A stretch of DNA of 64,000 nucleotides from Roseiarcus sp035606915 (GTDB lineage Bacteria; Pseudomonadota; Alphaproteobacteria; Rhizobiales; Beijerinckiaceae). This document shows positions 8,634 to 16,030 of this stretch, one piece after another. The DNA is taken from NCBI GenBank assembly GCA_035606915.1, contig DATNDU010000184.1, positions 74,269-138,268 of the forward strand, in the 5' to 3' direction. Under the pieces are notes generated by a model. It was not told the origin of the DNA, did no database searches, and saw only the letters and a list, made by a program, of their open reading frames with translations. The stretch's first letter is position 1, and each line of letters opens with the position of its first letter. A program made the translations under genes and the position numbers.

Positions 8634-9929
8634 ATGCCCGCACCCAAGCCCCCCGCCTTCGATACTTTGAGCCTGCACGCCGGCCAGCGGGCAGACGCCG
8701 CCACCGGGGCGCTGGCGACGCCGATCTACGAGACGACGTCGTTCGCCTTCGAATCGGTCGACCACGCCGCCGCTTTGTTCGACCTGGAGACGCCGGGCCA
8801 CATCTATAGCCGCATCTCCAACCCGACGGTGTCGGTGCTGGAGGAGCGCGTCGCGGCGCTGGAGGGCGGCGTCGGCGCGGTCGCCACCGCCAGCGGCATG
8901 GCGGCGCTGCATCTGGCGATCGCGACGCTGGCCGGCGCCGGCGACCACATCGTCGCCTCGGCCTCGCTCTATGGCGGCACGGTCAATCTGCTGTCGCGCA
9001 CGCTGCCGCGATTCGGCGTGACCACGACTTTCGTGCCGCCGCGCGACCTCGACGCCTTCAAGGCCGCAATTCGGCCCGAGACCCGGCTTGTGCTCAGCGA
9101 GTCGATCGGCAATCCCGGCCTCGAAGTGCTCGACATTCCCGCCGTGGCGGAACTCGTCCACGCGCACGGCTTGCCGCTGGTCATCGACAACACCTTCGCC
9201 ACGCCCTGGGGCTGCCGGCCGATCGACCTCGGCGCCGATGTCGTCATGCACTCGCTGACCAAGTGGATCGGCGGCCACGGCCTCGTCATCGGCGGCGCGC
9301 TGATCGACGGCGGCAAGTTCGATTGGCGCGCCTCCGGCCGCCATCGGACGCTGAGCGAGCCGGACGAGGGCTATCACGGCCTCAATTTCGCCGAGCATTT
9401 CGGGCCCGCCGCCTTCATCATGCGGGCGCGGGCGGAGGGTCTGCGCGACTTCGGCGCCTGCCTCTCGCCGCACAACGCGGCGCGGCTGCTGACCGGAATC
9501 GAGACGCTGGGCTTGCGCATGGCGCGCCACATCGAGAACACCGGCGCCGTGCTGGAGGCGTTGCAGGCCCATCCCGCCGTCTCCTGGGTCAACCATCCCT
9601 CGCTCGCCAGCCACCCGGATCACGCGCTGGCGAAGCGGCTGCTGCCGCGCGGCGCCGGCTCTATCGTCACCTTCGGCGTCAAGGGCGGCCGAGCGACAGG
9701 GGCGCGCTTCATCGAGGCGTTGCGGCTGGCGAGCCATCTCGCCAACGTCGGCGACGCCAAGACGTTGGTCATCCATCCCGCCAGCACCACGCACCGGCAG
9801 ATGAGCGCCGAAGAACTCGCCAAGGCCCGCGTCAGCGAGGACATGGTGCGGCTGTCGGTGGGGCTGGAGGCGGCGCAAGACATCATCGCCGATCTCCAAC
9901 AGGCGCTCGGCGCCTCGCAGCGGGGTTGA
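8634..9929 (+). CDS. metY: O-acetylhomoserine sulfhydrylase / Cys-Met metabolism PLP enzyme
   Basis: PLP-dependent enzyme of the Cys/Met metabolism family, most like O-acetylhomoserine aminocarboxypropyltransferase, which makes homocysteine from O-acetylhomoserine and sulfide. The 431 residues carry PIYETTSFAFE, the substrate-pocket GHIYSRISNPT and the PLP-lysine motif SLTKWIGGHG near residue 210. The C-terminal block NVGDAKTLVIHPASTTHRQM is typical of this branch. The start ATG 8634 is preceded by GGAGG at 8626-8630. A hairpin (8552-8572) lies in the leader, but I see no SAM riboswitch motif. A stop-to-start gap of one base links it to the next gene. Confidence 0.93.
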   Translation: MPAPKPPAFDTLSLHAGQRADAATGALATPIYETTSFAFESVDHAAALFDLETPGHIYSRISNPTVSVLEERVAALEGGVGAVATASGMAALHLAIATLAGAGDHIVASASLYGGTVNLLSRTLPRFGVTTTFVPPRDLDAFKAAIRPETRLVLSESIGNPGLEVLDIPAVAELVHAHGLPLVIDNTFATPWGCRPIDLGADVVMHSLTKWIGGHGLVIGGALIDGGKFDWRASGRHRTLSEPDEGYHGLNFAEHFGPAAFIMRARAEGLRDFGACLSPHNAARLLTGIETLGLRMARHIENTGAVLEALQAHPAVSWVNHPSLASHPDHALAKRLLPRGAGSIVTFGVKGGRATGARFIEALRLASHLANVGDAKTLVIHPASTTHRQMSAEELAKARVSEDMVRLSVGLEAAQDIIADLQQALGASQRG

Positions 9930-9930
9930 C

Positions 9931-10719
9931 ATGCGGCTGATCGTGGACGGCAAGCCGGTTCTGGCGAGCGACGGCGGCGGCGGGCGCGACGCCGAACGGC
10001 CGCTGGCGATTTTCCTGCACGGGGCCGGCATGGACCGCAGCGTCTGGGCGAGCCAGACGCGCGCCTTTCCCTCGCGCGGCCTCGACGTTCTTGCCGTCGA
10101 TCTGCCCGGCCACGGCGGCTCCGCCGGGCCGGCGCTCGGCGACATCAGCGCGCTGGCGGATTGGACGCTGGCGCTGATGTCAGCGGCCGGAGTGGAACGC
10201 GCCAGCCTCGTCGGCCACAGCATGGGGGCGCTGATCGCGCTGGAGGCGGCGGCGCGCGCGCCGCAGCGGGTCGCGCACCTCGCGTTGGTCGGCGTCGGCG
10301 TCAAGATGCCTGTGCATCCGGACCTGCTGGCGGCGGCGGCGACCAACGATCACGCAGCGGTCGACATGGTGAGCCTGTGGAGCCTGGGCGCCGCCGCGCA
10401 GGGCGGCTGCCCGACGCCAGGTTTGTGGATGCTCGGCGGCGCGGAGCGGCTGCTGGAGTTGAGCCGGCCGGGCGTGCTGCACACCGATCTTGCGGCCTGC
10501 AACGCCTATCGCGACGCGCTCGCGGCGGCGGCGAAGATCGCCTCGCCGACGACGCTGATCCTTGGCGAGCGCGACATGATGACGCCGCTGAAGTCCGGCC
10601 AGGCGCTGGCGGCGGCGATCGCCGGGGCGCGCGTCACGGTGCTGAGGGGGGTCGGCCATCTGCCGATGGCGCAGGCGCCGCGCGAGACGCTGGCGGCGCT
10701 GAAGGCGGCGCTGTTATAG
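9931..10719 (+). CDS. Alpha/beta-fold hydrolase
   Basis: A 262-residue alpha/beta hydrolase. The oxyanion-hole segment FLHGAGMD, nucleophile elbow GHSMGA (Ser in LVGHSMGALIALEAA), acid in LGERDMMTP and catalytic His in GVGHLPMAQAP are all readable. The cap region around residues 130-170 is unremarkable. It follows metY directly and is presumably co-transcribed. Similar small hydrolases include 3-oxoadipate enol-lactonases and homoserine acyl-transfer-associated esterases, and sequence alone does not pick the substrate. Confidence 0.85.
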   Translation: MRLIVDGKPVLASDGGGGRDAERPLAIFLHGAGMDRSVWASQTRAFPSRGLDVLAVDLPGHGGSAGPALGDISALADWTLALMSAAGVERASLVGHSMGALIALEAAARAPQRVAHLALVGVGVKMPVHPDLLAAAATNDHAAVDMVSLWSLGAAAQGGCPTPGLWMLGGAERLLELSRPGVLHTDLAACNAYRDALAAAAKIASPTTLILGERDMMTPLKSGQALAAAIAGARVTVLRGVGHLPMAQAPRETLAALKAALL

Positions 10720-10757
10720 GCGCAGGGTTTCGGCGCAAGAGCTTTGCCGGCGGCGTC

Positions 10758-11510
10758 TTACCAGCGCGCGTCGGGATAGGCGCGCGGCAGGAATTGCATC
10801 TCCGCCAACAAATGCCCGAGCGCCTCGGTGTGACGGCCGGCGCGGCCGCCCTTGTGGGCGAAGGCGGCGGCGGGCGGCGTCAGCGTCGCCTGCGCGAACA
10901 CGGCGCCGGTGGCGGCGTCCCAGGCCGGCTTGAGGCTTTCGGCCGCTGGCGCGACGCCTTGCGCCGCCAATCGGGCATCGAGGGCGTCGCCGACGAACAG
11001 TTCGCCGGCGTAGGGCCACAAAGCGTCGAGCGCCGTCTGCATGCGGGCGTGGCTCTCCAGCGTGCCGTCGCCGAGGGCGACGACGAGTCCGGCCGAGCGC
11101 TCGACGTGATAGCTCGCCTCCTTCTCAGCCTTGGCGGCGATCTCGGCAAAGCCCGCGTCGGCTGAGCGCGCCAGCGCCGACAAAGCTTCGATGTGCCAAG
11201 CGTCGAACAGATATTGCCGCATCAGCGTGTGGCCGTAATCGCCGTTAGGGCGCTCGACCAGCAACGCATTGCGGAAGGCGCCGGCGTCGCGCCGATAGGC
11301 GAGGTCGTCGGCGCTGCGGCCCTGGCCCTCCCGCGCGCCGGCAAGCTCCAACCAAAGCTGCGCCTGGCCGAGCAGATCGAGCGCGATATTGGTGAGCGCG
11401 ATATCCTCTTCGAGCGCCGGGCCGAGGCCGCACCATTGGCTCAGCCGGTGCGACAGGATCAGCGCATTGTCGCCCAGGCGCAGCGCATATTCGAACCGAT
11501 CCTCGCTCAT
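10758..11510 (-). CDS. paaC: 1,2-phenylacetyl-CoA epoxidase subunit PaaC
   Basis: PaaC is the structural, non-catalytic partner of PaaA in the multicomponent epoxidase that converts phenylacetyl-CoA to its ring 1,2-epoxide. The 250 residues show the ferritin-like helical pattern with LRLGDNALILSHRLSQWCGLGPALEEDIALTNIALDLLGQA and the second helix pair AEKEASYHVERSAGLVVALGDGT. Length matches the family. Its ATG (11510) overlaps the paaB stop as ATGA. It is the last gene of the operon; the next gene downstream is convergent, so paaD and paaE are not here. Confidence 0.95.
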   Translation of the reverse strand: MSEDRFEYALRLGDNALILSHRLSQWCGLGPALEEDIALTNIALDLLGQAQLWLELAGAREGQGRSADDLAYRRDAGAFRNALLVERPNGDYGHTLMRQYLFDAWHIEALSALARSADAGFAEIAAKAEKEASYHVERSAGLVVALGDGTLESHARMQTALDALWPYAGELFVGDALDARLAAQGVAPAAESLKPAWDAATGAVFAQATLTPPAAAFAHKGGRAGRHTEALGHLLAEMQFLPRAYPDARW

Positions 11511-11782
11511 GCCGACCCCGCTTCGTCGTGCAAGCTCGGGTGGGGGTAGACCTTCGCATCAGCGGGCTCGAAGCGTGGGCCGTCGTCCGACGGGCTCGAC
11601 GCGGCGATGTCGCTGGCGCGCGCCACCCAGATGCTGACGCCCTCATGGCGGCGGGTATAGACGTCGCGGGCGTTGTGCAACGCCTGGTTGGCGTCGACGG
11701 CGTGCAGCGAGCCGACATGGCGATGGTTGAGGCCGTGCTGGCCCCTGATGAACACTTCCCACAACGGCCACTCGCTCGACAT
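11507..11782 (-). CDS. paaB: 1,2-phenylacetyl-CoA epoxidase subunit PaaB
   Basis: A small (91-residue) subunit bridging PaaAC heterodimers. Characteristic sequence: WPLWEVFIRGQHGLNHRHVGSLHA, then DANQALHNARDVYTRRHEGVSIWVARASDI. Length is normal. It starts three bases after the paaA stop and overlaps paaC by ATGA, so the three subunits are translated as a block. Confidence 0.95.
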   Translation of the reverse strand: MSSEWPLWEVFIRGQHGLNHRHVGSLHAVDANQALHNARDVYTRRHEGVSIWVARASDIAASSPSDDGPRFEPADAKVYPHPSLHDEAGSA

Positions 11783-11785
11783 GGC

Positions 11786-12781
11786 TCATTCCGCCGCGAT
11801 TCTGCCCGCCGCCCGCTCGCGCGTCTTGCGAGCATGCGCCGAGAGCCCGTCGCGAAACCAGGCGCCGTCCTCCCAGGCGCGCACGCGGGCGTCGAGACGG
11901 TCCTTGTTGCAGGGGCCGTTGCCGGCGACGACGTCGTAGAACTCGCCCCAATCCGGCTCGGAGAAATCGTAGCCCTGTTTCTCCTCGTTCCAGGCGAGCT
12001 TGGCGTCGGGCACCGTCAGCCCAAGGTAATGCGCCTGCGGTACGGTCTGGTCGACGAACTTCTGCCGCAACTCGTCGTTGGTGTTGATCTTGATGCGCCA
12101 CGCCATCGATTGCGCCGAATGCACGCTCTCCTTGTCGGACGGGCCGAACATCATCAGCGAGGGATACCAGAAGCGGTTCAGCGCATCCTGCGCCATCGCC
12201 TTCTGCTCCGGCGTGCCGCGCGCCATATTCGTCATCAGGTCGAAACCCTGGCGCTGATGGAAACTCTCCTCCTTGCAGATGCGCACCATGGCGCGCGCGT
12301 AGGGGCCGTAGGAGCAGCGTTGCAGCGGCACCTGGTTCATGATCGCCGCGCCATCCACGAGCCAACCGACGGCGCCGATGTCGGCCCAGGTCAGCGTCGG
12401 ATAGTTGAAGATCGAGGAATATTTCATCTTGCCGGAATGCAGCATGGCGATGAGTTCGTCGCGGCTGATCCCCAGCGTCTCGGCGGCGCAATAGAGATAG
12501 AGCCCGTGGCCGGCCTCGTCCTGCACCTTGGCGAGCAGGATCGCCTTGCGCTGCAAGCTCGGCGCGCGGGTGATCCAGTTGCCCTCCGGTAGTTGGCCGA
12601 CGATCTCGGAATGGGCGTGCTGGCCGATCTGGCGGATCAGCGTGCGGCGGTATTCCGCCGGCATCCATTCCTTCGGCTCGATCTTCTCGGCCCGGTCGAT
12701 GCGCGCTTGAAAGGCGCGCTCCTCGTCGCTCATCTGTTCCGGCGTTTTGGCGCGGCTGGTCTTGACGAGTTGGGCGTACAT
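11786..12781 (-). CDS. paaA: 1,2-phenylacetyl-CoA epoxidase subunit PaaA
   Basis: The catalytic diiron subunit of the phenylacetyl-CoA epoxidase, 331 residues. Diiron ligand motifs are visible as KVQDEAGHGLYLY (E..H pair) and ICKEESFHQRQGF (EExxH). Other family blocks are GNWITRAPSLQRKAILLAKV and the C-terminal EPDWGEFYDVVAGNGPCN. The ATG at 12781 lies four bases after the thiolase stop, with GGAAAGGGTG upstream as ribosome-binding sequence. It acts in the cytoplasm with PaaB and PaaC and needs an oxidoreductase (PaaE), which is not encoded next to it. Confidence 0.97.
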   Translation of the reverse strand: MYAQLVKTSRAKTPEQMSDEERAFQARIDRAEKIEPKEWMPAEYRRTLIRQIGQHAHSEIVGQLPEGNWITRAPSLQRKAILLAKVQDEAGHGLYLYCAAETLGISRDELIAMLHSGKMKYSSIFNYPTLTWADIGAVGWLVDGAAIMNQVPLQRCSYGPYARAMVRICKEESFHQRQGFDLMTNMARGTPEQKAMAQDALNRFWYPSLMMFGPSDKESVHSAQSMAWRIKINTNDELRQKFVDQTVPQAHYLGLTVPDAKLAWNEEKQGYDFSEPDWGEFYDVVAGNGPCNKDRLDARVRAWEDGAWFRDGLSAHARKTRERAAGRIAAE

Positions 12782-12785
12782 GGCT

Positions 12786-13991
12786 TCACACCCTTTCCAG
12801 GATCAGCGCGAGGCCCTGGCCGACGCCGATGCACATCGCACACAGGGCGTAGCGGCCCTTCTGGCGCTGAAGTTGATACATCGCGGTTGCCGCCAGCCGC
12901 GCCCCGCTCATGCCGAGCGGATGGCCGATGGCGATCGCGCCGCCGTTGGGGTTTACATGGGGCGCGTCGTCGGGCAGGCCAAGCTCGCGCAGCACCGCGA
13001 GGGCCTGCGCGGCGAAAGCCTCGTTGAGTTCGATGACGTCCATCTGGTCGAGCTTCAGCCCGCTGCGCGCGAGAACCTTGCGCGTCGCCGGCGTCGGCCC
13101 GACGCCCATGATGCGCGGCGCGACGCCCGCCGCCGCCATGGCGACAACGCGAGCGCGCGGCGTCAAGCCGTGGGCGCGGGCGGCGGCCTGCGAGGCGACG
13201 ACGAGCGCCGCCGCGCCGTCGTTGACGCCGGAGGCGTTGCCGGCGGTCACCGATTTGTCGGGGCCGTTGATCGGCTTCAGCTTGGCGAGTTGTTCGGCGC
13301 TGGTTTCGGGGCGGGGGTGCTCGTCGCGATCGACGAGCAGCGGCTCGCCTTTGCCTTTCAGCACGCGCACCGGCGCGATCTCGTCGTCGAACCGCCCTGC
13401 CGCCTGCGCGGCGGTCCAGCGCCGCTGACTGCGCAGCGCGAAAGCGTCCTGGTCAGCGCGGGATATCCCGTAATCCGCCGCGACATTGTCGGCGGTCTCC
13501 GGCATCGATGCGATCCCGTAGCGGGCGCGCATTGCCGGATTGACGAAGCGCCAGCCGATGGTGGTGTCGTAGAGCGCGGCGGCGCGCGAGAACGCGGCTT
13601 CGGCCTTCGGCATGACGAACGGCGCGCGGCTCATGCTCTCGACGCCGCCGGCCAGGATGAGGTCGGCATCGCCGGCCTTGATGGCGCGGGCCGCCTGCCC
13701 CACCGCCTCCATGCCGGAGCCGCAGAGGCGGTTGACGGTCACGCCGGGCGCAGCGACCGGCAAGCCCGCCAGCAGCGCCGCCATGCGCGCGACGTTGCGA
13801 TTATCCTCGCCGGCCTGGTTGGCGCAGCCGTAGATGACGTCATCGAGCGCCGCCCAATCGAGATCGGGGTTGCGCGCCTTCAGCGCCGCGATCGGCGCGG
13901 CGGCGAGATCGTCGGCGCGCACGGAGGCCAACGCGCCGCCATAGCGGCCGATCGGAGTGCGCACCGCGTCGCAGATGAAGGCTTCGGCCAA
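12786..13991 (-). CDS. paaJ: 3-oxoadipyl-CoA thiolase
   Basis: Thiolase that cleaves 3-oxoadipyl-CoA (and probably the dehydro intermediate of the paa pathway) to acetyl-CoA and succinyl-CoA. The 401 residues carry the nucleophilic Cys in VNRLCGSGMEAV, His in GGAIAIGHPLGMSGAR and the second Cys in YALCAMCIGVGQG; the N-terminus AEAFICDAVRTPIGRYGGAL is typical of PcaF/PaaJ. I place the start at TTG 13991-13989 because GGAGG (14001-13997) sits five bases upstream and the length becomes canonical. The in-frame ATG at 14099 would add 36 arginine-rich residues unlike the family. The gene could equally be named pcaF. Confidence 0.93.
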   Translation of the reverse strand: MAEAFICDAVRTPIGRYGGALASVRADDLAAAPIAALKARNPDLDWAALDDVIYGCANQAGEDNRNVARMAALLAGLPVAAPGVTVNRLCGSGMEAVGQAARAIKAGDADLILAGGVESMSRAPFVMPKAEAAFSRAAALYDTTIGWRFVNPAMRARYGIASMPETADNVAADYGISRADQDAFALRSQRRWTAAQAAGRFDDEIAPVRVLKGKGEPLLVDRDEHPRPETSAEQLAKLKPINGPDKSVTAGNASGVNDGAAALVVASQAAARAHGLTPRARVVAMAAAGVAPRIMGVGPTPATRKVLARSGLKLDQMDVIELNEAFAAQALAVLRELGLPDDAPHVNPNGGAIAIGHPLGMSGARLAATAMYQLQRQKGRYALCAMCIGVGQGLALILERV

Positions 13992-14178
13992 GGTTTCCTC
14001 CGGCGTCGGCGCCGATATTACGCCGGACCGCGCCCGAAGGCGAGGACGTCGGGCATTCGGGCGTCGCGCGATCTCGATTTGCCGCTGGCCGAAGTCCATC
14101 GCCCTCCGAACCGCGACGTCCGCCTTAGGGGTTGAAATTCAAGGCGAATCGGGTGCAGGGGCGGCGCAAGCGCGTGGT

Positions 14179-14207
14179 TTGACGGTGGCGAAGCGGCGCT
14201 CTATATG
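14179..14207 (+). promoter_or_regulatory. Probable sigma70 promoter upstream of tRNA-Leu
   Basis: TTGACG (14179-14184), a 17-base spacer and TATATG (14202-14207) fit the alphaproteobacterial housekeeping promoter. It points toward the tRNA about 130 bases downstream. The whole stretch 13992-14343 has no convincing gene; besides this promoter it contains the thiolase ribosome-binding site at its left end and an isolated TTGACA at 14240 without a matching -10 box. Confidence 0.5.
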
Positions 14208-14343
14208 AGCTGTAACTTCGGTTAGCCGCTGTTGTGGGATTGACAGGATTTGCGGCGCGCCGGAGGAGAAGCAAAGCTCATAACTTAGAGAGATAGAAGT
14301 TTAAGCCGCGGGTGTCCGAAAACATGGAATCGGCGGCAAATGT

Positions 14344-14428
14344 GCGGGTGTGGTGGAATTGGTAGACGCGCTGGACTCAAAATCCAGTTCCGAAAGGAGT
14401 GCCGGTTCGACCCCGGCCACCCGCACCA
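14344..14428 (+). tRNA. tRNA-Leu (anticodon CAA)
   Basis: An 85-base tRNA. The acceptor stem GCGGGTG pairs with CACCCGC, followed by ACCA, so CCA is encoded. The D-arm is TGGAATTGGTAGACGCG. The anticodon stem CTGGA/TCCAG holds the loop CTCAAAA, giving anticodon CAA (reads UUG). A long variable arm (about TTCCGAAAGGAGT) is typical of class II tRNAs. The T-arm is GCCGGTTCGACCCCGGC. The loop and arm geometry is complete. No integrase or 3'-end duplication was noticed nearby. Confidence 0.97.
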
Positions 14429-14545
14429 CCTTAAAAAAATCGCGCCGTCCGCGCCCCCGGCAAGCCCCACTACACGGTGATTGACGACCTCAGAGGCCGA
14501 ACTGACGCGCCCTGACGACGCTTCGTGCTTCGCGGCTGCCTCGCG

Positions 14546-15997
14546 TCAAGGCGTCCAGTCCGGCGCGGTCAATCGTCGCTTGCGATCGCTGGAGCGCGTG
14601 AGGCCGGGTTGATCGAGGCCCTCCTTGTCCCAGAGCTGACAGGTGACGGATTTGTGCTTCTGGTCGAGGCCTTCGCAATAGTTGGTGAATTCGCAGGTGC
14701 GCACCTCGGCGCCGCGCCCCAGGGAAATCTTCAACGCCCAATCGGGATCGGCGAGCGATTGGCGCGCCGCGCCGACAATGTCGCACACGCCCTGCGCCAG
14801 CCAGTTTTCCGCGATCTCGAAATTGTGCACGCCGCCGACGCAAATCACCGGCGTAGCGAAGCCGGCCGCATGGATCGCGTCGCGGATCGCCTTGGTCGGC
14901 GCGGCGTTGCGGCCGAACGGTCCGCGCGCGTCGGAGATGAATTGCGGCATGCATTCGTAGCCGCTGCGCCCGGTGTGGGGATAGGCCGCCGCGGCGATGG
15001 CGGGCCGCGCCGCGTCGTCGAATTTGCCGCCGCGCGAGGTCGAGAGAAAATCCATGCCGGCGCCGGCGAAGGCGACGCCGATGCGCGCCGCGTCGTCAAC
15101 TTCTGTGCCGCCGGCGATGCATTCCTCGGCGAGAAACCGGCAGCCGACGAGAAAACCGCCGCCGACCGCCGCGCGCGCCGCCTGATAGACCTCAAGCGGC
15201 AGGCGCAGACGCCCCGCGAGATCGCCGCCGTAGCCGTCGCCGCGATCGTTGGCGCGCGAGAGAAACGAGGCCATCGTGTAGGCGTGCGCATAGTGCAACT
15301 CGACGCCAGCGAAGCCCACCTGCTCGGCGCGTCGCGTCGCGGCGGCGAACAGCGGCGGCAGCGTGCGCGGCAAGTCCTGGATATGCGGCAGATCGACATC
15401 GGTGATCCGCTCGCGGTAGCCCAGCCGCAATGCCTCCCATTCGCGCGCCGTCATTACGCGCTCCCATTGCGCTTCACCGAGTGCGGCGAGGCGGGTGCGC
15501 ACCTCGGCCTCGGGCAGACCTTCGCCATCGACGGCGCGCCGATGCGCTGATGTCAGGCGCAAAAACCGCTCGAAATATTTGTTTGGTTCCGGGCGACGGC
15601 GAATGGCGAGAAAATCGATGATCTGGATCAGCAGTTTGGTGCGCCCGCCGCTCGCCTGTTGCACCGCCTCGGCAAGGCGCGTCAAGCCGGGCAGGTAGCG
15701 ATCATGGCCGATGCGCAGCAGCGGGCCGCTCGGGATGTCGCGGATGCCGGTCGCCTCGACGACGATCGCGCCCGGCCGGCCGCGCGCCAGGCGCACGTAC
15801 CAGTCGATGACGTGTTGCGAGACAAAGCCGTCATCGGTGGCGCGCCAGGGCACCATGGCGGGAACCCAGGTGCGCTGCGCCAGCGTCACGGCGCCGACTT
15901 GCAGCGGCGAAAACAGCCGCGACCGCTCGGCCTCCTCGCGGGTCGGCGCCTGGCCGGCATTGCTGGCGAAACGAATACGTTCAGCGGGACGCCACAC
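14546..15997 (-). CDS. Old Yellow Enzyme-family NADH:flavin oxidoreductase
   Basis: FMN-binding TIM-barrel oxidoreductase of the OYE / 2,4-dienoyl-CoA reductase group, 483 residues. Family blocks are LFSPLQVGAVTLAQRTWVPAM at the N-terminus, the active-site region GVELHYAHAYTMASFLS (usual HGAHGYLL region, with Tyr) and the phosphate-binding CVGGVHNF. The C-terminus has three cysteines spaced C-x5-C-x11-C, which resembles but does not match the four-Cys 4Fe-4S motif of dienoyl-CoA reductases. The start is GTG 15997 with GAGG seven bases upstream. It is divergent from the CoA ligase, so a role in ring reduction or enoyl reduction of CoA thioesters is likely but inferred. Confidence 0.85.
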   Translation of the reverse strand: MWRPAERIRFASNAGQAPTREEAERSRLFSPLQVGAVTLAQRTWVPAMVPWRATDDGFVSQHVIDWYVRLARGRPGAIVVEATGIRDIPSGPLLRIGHDRYLPGLTRLAEAVQQASGGRTKLLIQIIDFLAIRRRPEPNKYFERFLRLTSAHRRAVDGEGLPEAEVRTRLAALGEAQWERVMTAREWEALRLGYRERITDVDLPHIQDLPRTLPPLFAAATRRAEQVGFAGVELHYAHAYTMASFLSRANDRGDGYGGDLAGRLRLPLEVYQAARAAVGGGFLVGCRFLAEECIAGGTEVDDAARIGVAFAGAGMDFLSTSRGGKFDDAARPAIAAAAYPHTGRSGYECMPQFISDARGPFGRNAAPTKAIRDAIHAAGFATPVICVGGVHNFEIAENWLAQGVCDIVGAARQSLADPDWALKISLGRGAEVRTCEFTNYCEGLDQKHKSVTCQLWDKEGLDQPGLTRSSDRKRRLTAPDWTP

Positions 15998-16030
15998 CGC
16001 TCGACCTCACATCGCTACCGCGTCTATAGT

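Noticed and set aside
14344..14428. tRNA-Leu as an integration site for the aromatic-degradation genes
   Set aside because: No integrase gene and no second copy of the tRNA 3' end seen in the window; base composition does not change across the region.
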